Below, one piece after another: positions 1 through 8,464 of a stretch of DNA of 64,000 nt. Positions within the stretch are counted from its first letter, which is position 1, and each line of letters begins with the position of its first letter. The notes under the pieces were generated by a model that ran no database searches, was not told the DNA's origin, and saw only the letters and a list, made by a program, of their open reading frames with translations. The stretch lies in the NCBI GenBank assembly GCA_035293945.1, contig DATGLV010000008.1, positions 186,001 through 250,000 of the forward strand. The letters run 5' to 3'. The stretch is from VAZQ01 sp035293945 (GTDB lineage Bacteria > Pseudomonadota > Alphaproteobacteria > Rhizobiales > Xanthobacteraceae). The translations under genes and the position numbers were made by a program.

Positions 1-55
1 CGCGGCGCGAGAAGCCGGTTTCGCGCGCGAGGATCGTATTGATGCTGTCTTTCAT
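1..55 (-). CDS. Start of a gene after the 2Fe-2S subunit, probably molybdenum hydroxylase large subunit (partial)
   Basis: On the minus strand an ATG at 55 overlaps the stop of the preceding 2Fe-2S subunit gene in an ATGA arrangement, the usual sign of translational coupling. Only the first 18 codons (beginning MKDSINTIL) are inside the window. In this family the iron-sulfur subunit is normally followed by the molybdopterin-binding large subunit, so that identity is an inference from position; too little protein is visible to confirm it. Confidence 0.5.
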   Translation of the reverse strand, partial: MKDSINTILARETGFSRR

Positions 56-639
56 GGCGTTTCTCCCGCCATGGTGCGGGACGCGAGCTTGATCGCCTGC
101 ATAAGCCGCGGATAGGTGCCGCAGCGGCAGAGGTGGCCGTTCATGTGCTGGCGGATCTCCGCATCGGAAGGACGTTCATTTCGCGCCAAGAGCTCGGAGG
201 CCTTCACCACCATCCCGCTGACGCAGTAGCCACAGTGGGGCGCCTGCACCTCGATCAAGGCTTGCTGCAGCGGGTGGAGGGCGGGAGCCTGCGGCAACCG
301 CTTCTGCTCCGCATGCCAATTCGCGAGCCCCTCGAGCGTGGTGATGGATTTGCCGACGACGCTCGCGACGGGGGTGATGCAAGAACGAATCTCGACGCCA
401 TCCAGCAGCACCGAGCAGGCACCGCACTGGGCAAGCCCACAACCGAATTTGGGCCCGCGCAGCTCAAGGTCATTGGTCAGCACGTAAAGAAGCGGGGTGC
501 CCGGAGGTGCCTCGACCTCGGCCACGCGCCCATTCACCTTGATGGTGAGCGCATTGGTGGATGACTTATTGGTGCTGGACGCATTGGTGCTGGACGCGCC
601 GCTATCCGGCGCGCGGTCGCGCCGCGGCTCTTCCACCAT
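52..639 (-). CDS. (2Fe-2S)-binding subunit of a xanthine dehydrogenase/aldehyde oxidase-type molybdenum hydroxylase
   Basis: This small electron-transfer subunit carries two [2Fe-2S] clusters that pass electrons from the molybdenum centre of the partner large subunit. The N-terminal ferredoxin-like domain has the FGCGLAQCGAC cluster motif, with a further Cys in RSCITP. The C-terminal domain has HCGYC followed by HLCRCGTYPRLM. I prefer the ATG at 639 because AAGGAG lies 7 bases upstream; an in-frame ATG at 702 is possible. The protein is about 195 residues, longer than the usual 150-170. The extra length is a low-complexity leader with three SSTN units, which is unusual. The next gene starts inside its stop codon, so the two are probably one operon. 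The substrate cannot be deduced. Confidence 0.9.
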   Translation of the reverse strand: MVEEPRRDRAPDSGASSTNASSTNKSSTNALTIKVNGRVAEVEAPPGTPLLYVLTNDLELRGPKFGCGLAQCGACSVLLDGVEIRSCITPVASVVGKSITTLEGLANWHAEQKRLPQAPALHPLQQALIEVQAPHCGYCVSGMVVKASELLARNERPSDAEIRQHMNGHLCRCGTYPRLMQAIKLASRTMAGETP

Positions 640-744
640 GGGCGTGCTCCTTTCCGGACGCTTGTCGATAATAAAGCGTAGCACTCGCCGCAGCGGGGGC
701 AAGGGCTCAGCCGACAGGAGAACGCAAATTAGATCGCAGGGTAG

Positions 745-1869
745 CTAAGACTGGGACACAACCGACTCTTTCTCCGGCGCACGCGCAAACGTCTGGCCGC
801 GCCGTTGATAAAACCTCACCACGCGCCGCGCCGTATCTTGGCTGAGTGCTTCATAGCTCCTGCAAGCGTTCTCGAGCTGCTGCTTCGACAGGGCACGGCC
901 AGGGGCGTCCATGACAAGCATGGCCTTTGTGGTCGCCCAAGAGCAGCCCGCGGCTTTGGCCAGGATGAGAATCATGTCTGTGCCCTTATCGAGCAGGGCC
1001 CGTTCGACCAGCTCCATCGGCAGGAGGCCAAGCATCGAAAGAGCGATGACGGTCCTGTGAAAGTGCTGCTCCGATGCAGGGGCGTGCACATTCGTTTCCG
1101 ATAACCGGTGCGCCCGGAACAGACGCCGGAAGTCGCGCACCGAGCGAGGATAGTCGGGCAGAGACTCGCGCGCCTCCCTCTGCTTCTCCGTGGCGAGCTC
1201 ATCGATGGTGTGGCGAATTGCCAGCCCGGCCGCGGGGGCCATGGCTTCGAGCTTCCGGCGCACCTCGGCTGACGCGGTCGCAAGCAGCTTCAGAAAGCAT
1301 TGGTGCGGAATATCGCTACGTTCGGCGACGATCAACGCGAGCCTGCGATCGCGCTTAGCGCGATCAACCACACGCCCATAGCCAGCAAGCGAAAACCGCG
1401 CGCCGGCATTGCCGGCAACGCATCGGACGACGCGGCGATCGCCGCGTTCGACCAGGACGTCGGTGACCGCCTCGCTCAGCTTGATTCGCTGGGCGATAGC
1501 GTAGAGATGATCCTGCGTCTTGGCCTTGGCATTTGCGACGAGATCCGCATCGGATAGCTGCGTCGAGTGTGTCAAGACCGGGCGCGCGACCTCGATATCA
1601 TCATCGAAAGCGAGCGTGCGGACAGTCTTGGGCGGCGCATTCGACAACGGAGCGAGGCGACCCGAGAGCCGCTTACGCGCTTCGGTCTCGATCTCGGCCA
1701 TGAGACGCAACAGAACGTCATCGAACAGCTCGATCTCGGCACCACTATGCTGGTGCGAGCCGGCCACGAAAAGATCGGTGACCTGTTGCAGCAGCCCCAG
1801 CCGCTGGCGAACATTACCGGATGAAAGGCGCGCATCGATTTCGGCGAGAACAAGCCGGCATTCAGACAT
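745..1869 (-). CDS. DUF2336 domain-containing protein
   Basis: About 374 residues. It resembles the alphaproteobacterial DUF2336 family: an all-helical protein with repeated motifs of the type LSDADLVANAKAK and LSEAVTDVLVERGD in the middle, followed by a helical C-terminal half containing a long hydrophobic helix (IALSMLGLLPMELV). The function of the family is unknown. The start at 1869 (MSECRLVLAEID) fits the beginning of the conserved part; an in-frame ATG at 1977 would add an unrelated 36-residue leader. No signal peptide. It stands alone, convergent with nothing and facing away from the hydrolase gene at 2304. Confidence 0.75.
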   Translation of the reverse strand: MSECRLVLAEIDARLSSGNVRQRLGLLQQVTDLFVAGSHQHSGAEIELFDDVLLRLMAEIETEARKRLSGRLAPLSNAPPKTVRTLAFDDDIEVARPVLTHSTQLSDADLVANAKAKTQDHLYAIAQRIKLSEAVTDVLVERGDRRVVRCVAGNAGARFSLAGYGRVVDRAKRDRRLALIVAERSDIPHQCFLKLLATASAEVRRKLEAMAPAAGLAIRHTIDELATEKQREARESLPDYPRSVRDFRRLFRAHRLSETNVHAPASEQHFHRTVIALSMLGLLPMELVERALLDKGTDMILILAKAAGCSWATTKAMLVMDAPGRALSKQQLENACRSYEALSQDTARRVVRFYQRRGQTFARAPEKESVVSQS

Positions 1870-2303
1870 TGCGGACGACGGATGCGGGCCCTGCCCTCGA
1901 GGTTGCTCAGGGAAAGTTGGCACGGACGCCATCCTGCCAACGAGTGGTAAAAATAAGTTGCCACTGTCACGATACAAAAAGCGCTTAAGTCGGATGAAAA
2001 GCGATACGGATTAACTTGGTAAGTTTCGCCTTTACGCGTGCAGGGCTCCCTCGCGGCGGCTTAGCCTTGAACCTCCGGGCCCGCTCGGCCTCGATATGCG
2101 AGTGCCGCCGACTTGAGGTTCCTGGATCGCGCAAGTCCATCGGGACTTGAGGGGCAGAAGCGGCCGGAAGAGGTTTGCCACTTGGGTCTATCGGCAAGAC
2201 CAAGGCGCTTCGGAGTCCACGCACGAGCCCCTTTCGCAGCCGCTGCGTGCTGGCGTAATCTCGGCACAGAAACGGTTAAGACAAAAGCATCAGGGAGAGA
2301 CGC
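1870..2303. other. Intergenic region between divergent genes
   Basis: This 434-base interval separates two divergently transcribed genes and should hold both promoters. No ORF here has convincing features. A purine-rich AGGGAGAG lies just before the hydrolase start at 2304. No clear operator or repeat was seen. Confidence 0.4.
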
Positions 2304-4364
2304 ATGCGCCAGCCGCGGCTTGGAGTGGCTCGATGTTTTTCGCTCACAACGCTTCGTACGCTTTGCCTCGCCACCATCGGCATCGCCGCACTCGCCCCGA
2401 CGCCGCCGGCAAGTGCCCGCGTGACCAAGATCGTGATCAAGACGGTCGAATCTCCGGCCTTTGGCGGTCGCGAATTCGGTCCCGTCGGCCAATATGAGCG
2501 GATCGGCGGCCAGATCATCGGTGAGGTCAACCCAGAAGACCGGCACAACACCATCATCGTCGATATCGGTCGAGCGCCGAAAAATCCGAACGGAACGGTG
2601 ACCTATTCGACCGATTTCCAGCTTCTGCGCCCAATCGACCTCACCAAGGGCAGTCGCCGGCTCCTGTTCGAGATCACCAATCGCGGCCGCACCAATGCGC
2701 TGCAGATGTTCAATGACAGCCCGAGCGGCAATGACGTGACGACCGCCGGCGATCCTGGCAACGGCTTCCTGATGCGGCAAGGCTATTCGCTGCTCGAGAC
2801 CGGGTGGGACGTGCCCCCACCTTCGGCCAAGCTCTTCACCATCAGCGTGCCGGTCGCCAAGAACCCGGATGGATCGACGATTACGGGACCGGCGACCGAA
2901 GAATTCGTCATCGACAAGAACGCGACGCCGGCGCTGGAGAAGCTCAACTACCCGGCGGCAAGCGCCGACAAATCGAAAGCCAGCCTGACGGTGCGCAAGA
3001 ACTACGCCGATACGCCGATCACGCTTCCCGAGTCGGCCTGGGATTACACGGATGCGAAGCTCAATGCCGTCAAATTGACGTCGGGCAATTTTGGCGGTCC
3101 GGGCTCATTCGGGCCGACGGCACTCTACGAGTTCACTTACATTGCGCGCGATCCGACCGTCTTAGGGTTAGGCTTCGCCGCGCTACGCGACATCGCGACC
3201 TTCCTGCGCAACGCCCGGGCAGACGACACCGACACGCCCAACCCACTCGCTGGCGGCGTGCAATACATCTACACGTTCTGCTCCTCGCAGCCCTGTCGCA
3301 CCATGCATGATTTCGTGCTGCTCGGCTTCAACGAAGCCGAAGGTCCCGCAGATGGGCCGCCCACCAAGGCCTTCGACGGCGTGCTCAACTGGAAGGGCGG
3401 CGGCAGCGGCATCTTCATGAACTACCGCTTCGGCCAACCGGTGCGCACCCACCGCCAGCACATCGCCCGCTGGACGCCGGAATTTCAATTTCCCTTCGCC
3501 GACCAGGAGGTGACCGACCCGGTTTCCGGCAAGATCGAATCCCGGCTCGATCGCTGCGAGGAGAGCAAGACTTGCCCGAAAATCTTCGAGACCAATTCGT
3601 CGAATGAATATTGGGCCAAGGCGGCCTCGATGCTGCAGACCGACAGCGAAGGTGACGATCTGCCGGGCCTAATCGATGTCCGTTATTATCTGCTCGCGAG
3701 CTTCCCCCACGGACCAGCCAATGGCCGCGGCATCTGCGCCCAGCCGCGCAACCCGCTGCAGCCCAACCAGGCGCTGCGCGCATTGCTGACGGATCTGGAC
3801 GCCTGGGTGAGCAAGGGCGACGCGCCGCCCCCCGACCAGTTGCCCCGCGTGAGCAACGGCACGCTGGTGCGGCCGCTGCCGCAATCGGGCGTCGGCTTCC
3901 CGCAGATTCCGGGCGTGATCTACAACGGCGTGCACCACACCGGCGACCTGCTCGATTTTGGCAAGGATTTCGACAAAGGCATTCTCGCAGTGCTGCCGCC
4001 GCGGCTCGTCGGCACGCCTTATCCGGTCTTCGTGCCCAAGACCGACGCCGACGGCAACGATATCGCCGGCATTCGCATGCCACAGGTCGCAGTGCCGGTT
4101 GCAACATATACGGGCTGGGCGCTTCGCGCCGACGGGCTCGACGGCTGCGATGCCGCCGGGCAGAAGATCGATTTCGCCAAGACCAAGGCGGAGCGCCTAG
4201 CCTCCGGCGATCCTCGTCCCTCGCTCGAGGAGCGCTACAAGGATCATGCGACCTATGTGGACGGCGTGCGCCGCGCCGCCGAGAGCCTCAAGGCGCAACG
4301 CTTCATGCTGGAGGAGGATGTGGCCGCGACGATTGCGGCCGCCGAGGCCGCCAAGGTACCGTAA
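2304..4364 (+). CDS. Secreted alpha/beta hydrolase domain-containing protein (large form)
   Basis: A 686-residue protein beginning with a long export signal (MRQPRLGVARCFSLTTLRTL, then a hydrophobic stretch ending near PASARV at residue 39). The rest matches the large alpha/beta-hydrolase-domain family common in proteobacterial catabolic gene clusters, with segments such as RPIDLTKGSRRLLFEITNRG, VFVPKTDADGNDIAGIRMPQ and YTGWALR near the end. A GGAGAG ribosome site lies a few bases upstream. The substrate is unknown; the export signal places it in the periplasm or envelope. It is monocistronic here, followed by a GC-rich hairpin at 4436. I did not locate a catalytic triad with certainty. Confidence 0.8.
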   Translation: MRQPRLGVARCFSLTTLRTLCLATIGIAALAPTPPASARVTKIVIKTVESPAFGGREFGPVGQYERIGGQIIGEVNPEDRHNTIIVDIGRAPKNPNGTVTYSTDFQLLRPIDLTKGSRRLLFEITNRGRTNALQMFNDSPSGNDVTTAGDPGNGFLMRQGYSLLETGWDVPPPSAKLFTISVPVAKNPDGSTITGPATEEFVIDKNATPALEKLNYPAASADKSKASLTVRKNYADTPITLPESAWDYTDAKLNAVKLTSGNFGGPGSFGPTALYEFTYIARDPTVLGLGFAALRDIATFLRNARADDTDTPNPLAGGVQYIYTFCSSQPCRTMHDFVLLGFNEAEGPADGPPTKAFDGVLNWKGGGSGIFMNYRFGQPVRTHRQHIARWTPEFQFPFADQEVTDPVSGKIESRLDRCEESKTCPKIFETNSSNEYWAKAASMLQTDSEGDDLPGLIDVRYYLLASFPHGPANGRGICAQPRNPLQPNQALRALLTDLDAWVSKGDAPPPDQLPRVSNGTLVRPLPQSGVGFPQIPGVIYNGVHHTGDLLDFGKDFDKGILAVLPPRLVGTPYPVFVPKTDADGNDIAGIRMPQVAVPVATYTGWALRADGLDGCDAAGQKIDFAKTKAERLASGDPRPSLEERYKDHATYVDGVRRAAESLKAQRFMLEEDVAATIAAAEAAKVP

Positions 4365-4435
4365 ATCCCGTGAGGGATTGAACATCGAAGCGCTCGGGCG
4401 GCACAAGGGAGCCCCAACGTTCACGCCAGCTCTTA

Positions 4436-4456
4436 GGGCGGCCCTCGTGGCCGCCC
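4436..4456 (+). terminator. Perfect GC-rich hairpin after the hydrolase gene
   Basis: GGGCGGCC and GGCCGCCC form an 8-bp perfect stem around a five-base loop, 72 bases after the stop codon. No T-run follows, so it may be a transcript-stabilising hairpin or a Rho-assisted stop rather than a classical intrinsic terminator. Confidence 0.4.
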
Positions 4457-4655
4457 AGCCGGCGATCAGACAGCGGGTTCGCGCGCTCTTGGTGTCGACG
4501 CGAAACCAGTATTCTGTAGGAATTCGGTCCGCAGACGCTGCGCGGCTCCCTGTGCTTGCGTTGCCATTGCGATGCACCAAGCGTAGGACAGCGGACTTTC
4601 AGGATCAGGCTGAGGGCGCCTGATCTTTTTCAGAACATCGGACGGGCCTGATCGC

Positions 4656-5891
4656 ATGACAATAGGGAACCAGGAGAGCGTCGCTGCGAAAAGTGGCGCC
4701 GCTGCCGCATCGGATTCAGCGAACCAACCCAAGCCATTTCTGCTCGACCCCTACCGTGAATGGGCTGAAGGCGAAGGCATACCAATCCATCTCGACTTCG
4801 GTCATGACCTGATCACTCTGGAGACGGGCCCATGGGACCGCTATGACGCCCGCGGCTGCTTTGCCTTCACGCACGGCGCCGGCGATTTCATGAGCAATTA
4901 TGTGATCGAAGTCCTGCCCGGCCGCAAGACGCGCCCCGTCCGGCATCTCTATGAGGCGTTCATTTATGTGCTGACCGGCAGCGGTTCGACAACCGTCTGG
5001 CTGCCCAATGGTGACACGCGCAGTTTCGAGTGGGGACCGCGGGCGCTGTTCGCAATCCCGCTGAATTGCCAGTATCAGATTTTCAACAATTCGGGACGGG
5101 AGGCGGTGCGGCTTTCATGCACACATGACGCTCCGATCACGCTCAATCTTTATCACAATGTCGACTTCGTGTTCGACAACCCGTTCGCGTTCCCGGATCG
5201 AGCCGGCGTGACGAAACACTTCGAAGGCGAAGGGGACCATCGTACCTACGTCACCAGCCTCAACAAGGGCACCCGCAACGTCTGGGAAACGAACTTCGTC
5301 CACGACCTCACCAGCTTCAAGCTCTATGAGCTCGCAGCGCGCGGCAAGGGCTCGACGAATGTCAGCTTCATCCTCGCCGACGGAACGATGCACGCGCATT
5401 GCTCGCAAATCCCGGCGGGTCGGTACAAGAAAGCGCATCGGCACGCGGCCGGCACGCATGTCCACGCGGTCGACGGCGAGGGATATTCGCTTCTCTGGTA
5501 CGAGGGCGATTCCGAATTCAAGGAATTTCCGTGGAAGCACGGATTCATGTACACTCCGCCCTTCTGGATGTTTCATCAGCACTTCAACACTTGCCCCAAG
5601 CCTGCTCGCTATCTGGCATGCAGCCTCGGAAGCAGGCGCTATCCTTTCATCTCGCTCCGTCGCAAAAGCTCGGAAGGAGGCGGGGCGGTATCCGTGCAGC
5701 AGGGCGGACGACAGATCGAATACGAGGACCAAGACCCGCGGATTCATCGCAAGTGGCTCGAGGCTATCGCCAAGACCGGCGTGACGTCCGAGATGGGCGA
5801 TATCTTCGACGAGCCCGCGATACTGCGATTGCCGGCGGCATCCTTGACCGGCGTCATTCAAACTCCAAAGTCCATCGGACCTGCGACTTGA
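4656..5891 (+). CDS. Bicupin protein upstream of the EutA-like gene
   Basis: A 411-residue double-stranded beta-helix protein with two cupin halves. The N-terminal half (about residues 75-150) shows RHLYEAFIYVLTGSGSTTVW. The C-terminal half (about 230-330) has the better metal site: AGRYKKAHRHAAGTHVH, then PPFWMFHQHFN. Such bicupins include gentisate dioxygenase relatives, but the actual reaction is unknown. It has a paralogue in this window at 19034. The stop codon shares its last base with the ATG of the EutA-like gene (TGATG), so the two are translationally coupled and probably work together. No signal peptide. No strong ribosome site precedes the ATG, so the start is less certain than the end. 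Confidence 0.75.
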   Translation: MTIGNQESVAAKSGAAAASDSANQPKPFLLDPYREWAEGEGIPIHLDFGHDLITLETGPWDRYDARGCFAFTHGAGDFMSNYVIEVLPGRKTRPVRHLYEAFIYVLTGSGSTTVWLPNGDTRSFEWGPRALFAIPLNCQYQIFNNSGREAVRLSCTHDAPITLNLYHNVDFVFDNPFAFPDRAGVTKHFEGEGDHRTYVTSLNKGTRNVWETNFVHDLTSFKLYELAARGKGSTNVSFILADGTMHAHCSQIPAGRYKKAHRHAAGTHVHAVDGEGYSLLWYEGDSEFKEFPWKHGFMYTPPFWMFHQHFNTCPKPARYLACSLGSRRYPFISLRRKSSEGGGAVSVQQGGRQIEYEDQDPRIHRKWLEAIAKTGVTSEMGDIFDEPAILRLPAASLTGVIQTPKSIGPAT

Positions 5892-7396
5892 TGCACGACT
5901 TCGAGCTTGAGCACGAGCACGATGATCTTTCGGAGGAAGATCGCGCCGCTATCGAGCGAACCATTTGGGAGCAGGACACCCTTTCGCTCACGACGGTGGG
6001 CATCGATATCGGCAGCTCGACATCGCATCTGCTGTTCGCCCGAGTCACGTTGAGACGCCAGACTCTCGGACTGTCGAGTCGCTTCGAGGTCGTCAATCGG
6101 GAGGTCATTTGGCGCTCTCCCATCATGCTGACACCTTTTCTGCCTGACGGCAGCATCGATGCCCATTCGCTGGAGCACTTCGTGCGGCACGCGTATCACC
6201 ATGCGGGCCTGCGTCGCAGCGATGTCGACAGTGGCGCCGTGATCCTCACCGGCGAGGCCATCAAGCGCAAGAACGCCCGCGCGATCGATGAGATCTTTGC
6301 CGAGGAGTCCGGAAAATTCGTCTGTGCCACGGCGGGGCACAAGCTCGAATGCATTCTGGCCGCGCACGGATCCGGCGCGACGGCGCTGTCGCGCCGGCGT
6401 CCCGGCTATGGGCTGCATGTCGACATCGGCGGCGGCACGACAAAGCTCGCGCTCGTTCACAACGGCACGGTCGTAAGCGTGGCGGCTTTCGCCTTGGGCG
6501 GCCGACTCATCGCTCAGGACGCGGCGGAGAAATGGACACGGGTCGACGATTCGGCGCGAGCTGTGGCGCAGGAACTCGGCATTTCCGTCGATCCGGAGAG
6601 CCTGGCCCACGTCACCACGCGGCGGGCGATCGCCCATCGGCTGGCGACCATCGCGGTCGACCATATCGTAGGTTCGCCGCTTGATGCACTCGGCCGCGCG
6701 CTCGAGCTGACTGAACCGCTGGCGCGAACGACAGCACCGGAATTTCTCACCTTTTCAGGCGGAGTTGCTGAATACATATTCGGCCGCGAGACGGCTGAAT
6801 ATGGCGATATCGCGCAACTGCTTGCAACTGAGATTGTCGGCCAACTTCGCGCGCGCCTTTCGATTCCCGTCATCGAACCGGCGGAGCGCATCCGGGCGAC
6901 GGTTATCGGCGCCTCGCAATTCACCGTTCAGGTCAGCGGCAAGACCATTTATCTCTCCGATCCAAGCGTGCTGCCGGTTCACAACGTCCCGGTCGTCCAT
7001 CTCGGTCTTTCCCTGTCCGACCAGATTGACGTCGATCAAATCGTCAAAGCCTTGCAAAAAAGCGCAACTCTGCTGGATGTCCAACCAGACTCCCGGCTGG
7101 CCTTGGCGTTCCGGTGGGACGGACCGCCGGAGTATGGGCGACTGGCCGCGATGGCTCGAGCAATCATGACTTTTGCCGCGCCCTCGGGTCGACGAGATCA
7201 GCTTCTGGCTCTGATGATCGACGGCGACATTGCGCGGGGCCTGGGGCGGCTTCTTGTCAATGAGCTGGGTGTCGAGGGCCAGCTCATCTCGATCGATGGG
7301 GTGCAATTGCGCGAGCTCGACTTCGTCGATATCGGCGAGATGCTCGATCCCCCCGGCGTGCTGCCGGTGGTGATCAAGTCGCTCCTGTTTTCATGA
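5891..7396 (+). CDS. eutA: EutA-like ethanolamine ammonia-lyase reactivating factor
   Basis: A 501-residue actin/Hsp70-fold ATPase related to EutA, which removes damaged cobalamin from ethanolamine ammonia-lyase so that fresh cofactor can bind. Two nucleotide-binding loops are visible: GIDIGSSTSHLLF near residue 37 and LHVDIGGGTTKLAL near residue 175. The segment ILTGEAIKRKNA between them is typical of EutA. Its start overlaps the bicupin stop by one base. The N-terminus is unusually acidic and His-rich (EHEHDD). No eutB, eutC or microcompartment gene is in the window, so its target here is unclear. It may serve a lyase encoded elsewhere or have been recruited to another B12 or metal enzyme. 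Confidence 0.8.
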   Translation: MHDFELEHEHDDLSEEDRAAIERTIWEQDTLSLTTVGIDIGSSTSHLLFARVTLRRQTLGLSSRFEVVNREVIWRSPIMLTPFLPDGSIDAHSLEHFVRHAYHHAGLRRSDVDSGAVILTGEAIKRKNARAIDEIFAEESGKFVCATAGHKLECILAAHGSGATALSRRRPGYGLHVDIGGGTTKLALVHNGTVVSVAAFALGGRLIAQDAAEKWTRVDDSARAVAQELGISVDPESLAHVTTRRAIAHRLATIAVDHIVGSPLDALGRALELTEPLARTTAPEFLTFSGGVAEYIFGRETAEYGDIAQLLATEIVGQLRARLSIPVIEPAERIRATVIGASQFTVQVSGKTIYLSDPSVLPVHNVPVVHLGLSLSDQIDVDQIVKALQKSATLLDVQPDSRLALAFRWDGPPEYGRLAAMARAIMTFAAPSGRRDQLLALMIDGDIARGLGRLLVNELGVEGQLISIDGVQLRELDFVDIGEMLDPPGVLPVVIKSLLFS

Positions 7397-7414
7397 CGGA
7401 ATCGCGTCGTAAGC

Positions 7415-8464
7415 TCACACCGACTTGCGCATCCTGATCTCGATGCGGCGGCGCTCGCGCACGTCGCCGCCGTGGGAGTCCCAGTGGGTGATCCGCCCGT
7501 CGGTGTCGATGAGCTGCGCGGCGGAGAATGGCAGGATGCGGAAATTCTTGAGCCGCGGATCGGCCGAGAGCTTCTCGACCACCGACAGCGCGCGGGCAAG
7601 CCCTAAGCCCGCATTGTCGGCCCATTGCAATGCGCCGGCGCTGTTCGCGCCGGTGGTGACCGAGGACAGCGTTCTGTCGAGATTGGATGCGCGGCCGTTC
7701 ACCGGCTGCTCATCGGTATGGCCGATCACCTCGATCACATCGACATCGTAGGAGTCGGCGATCTGCAGAAGCTTGTCGACCACGACGGTGCGCAACTCAT
7801 TGGCAAAATTGGGCGTCAGCTCGGCGCTGCCGGTGGCGAAATAATAGCCGCCGGCCTCGCTCAAATTGATGATCGGCGGCCAGTTGTGGCCCTTCTTGGC
7901 TTCGGCTTCCTCGACCGGCTTGGGGGCATCGAGGCCTTTCTCGATGAGCGCGGCGATATCCGCAGGCGTGGGATCGCCGAGCTGCCTTTTGGCGACGACG
8001 GCGTCGATGGCGGCGAGGAAGGCGAGCGCTCGCGTGGCCTTGTCGGGATCGACACCCTTTCGCAGCAGCTGCTGCAGCTTGGCCACCAAGTCCGGATCCT
8101 GCAGCATGGCCGGCGAGACGCCTTGCTGCTCCATCTTGGCGATCGCGTCCCTGCTGTCGACGAGCTTGCGCCAGAAGTCATCGATCTCGCTCTCAGAGCT
8201 GAGCTTGGCGCTCTGATCGAGGAGAGATGAGAGCTCGCTGCTGTGACGCAGGCTCGCGAGCTCCGCCCGGCCGGCAGCAGCCGCGGATTCGGCTTGCTTC
8301 ATGCGCAGCAGGGCGTCGTTGCGCTTGGCGCGCTCGCTTGTGAGCGCGACCCCGACCGCAATCAAGAGACAGAACACCAGAAGCAGCATGATCTCGGCCA
8401 TGGTCAGGCCGAGCACGAGACCTTGTCGATAGGACGAGGTTTGCCGATCGATGATGTCGGTCAT
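7415..8464 (-). CDS. ZorB/MotB-like OmpA-domain membrane protein, last gene of the four-gene motor-like operon
   Basis: A 349-residue protein with a short cytoplasmic N-terminus and one transmembrane helix at about residues 17-37 (MAEIMLLLVFCLLIAVGVAL). A helical periplasmic region follows, then a C-terminal OmpA/MotB peptidoglycan-binding domain with IEVIGHTDEQP near residue 240 and RERRRIEIRM at the end. Glu24, just inside the membrane helix, sits where MotB, TolR and ZorB carry the ion-binding Asp. I infer that it is the stator plug and peptidoglycan anchor of an ion-driven complex. The ATG at 8464 overlaps the stop of the preceding channel gene (ATGA); an ATG at 8482 is less likely. No ZorC, ZorD or ZorE effector follows. 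Confidence 0.75.
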   Translation of the reverse strand: MTDIIDRQTSSYRQGLVLGLTMAEIMLLLVFCLLIAVGVALTSERAKRNDALLRMKQAESAAAAGRAELASLRHSSELSSLLDQSAKLSSESEIDDFWRKLVDSRDAIAKMEQQGVSPAMLQDPDLVAKLQQLLRKGVDPDKATRALAFLAAIDAVVAKRQLGDPTPADIAALIEKGLDAPKPVEEAEAKKGHNWPPIINLSEAGGYYFATGSAELTPNFANELRTVVVDKLLQIADSYDVDVIEVIGHTDEQPVNGRASNLDRTLSSVTTGANSAGALQWADNAGLGLARALSVVEKLSADPRLKNFRILPFSAAQLIDTDGRITHWDSHGGDVRERRRIEIRMRKSV

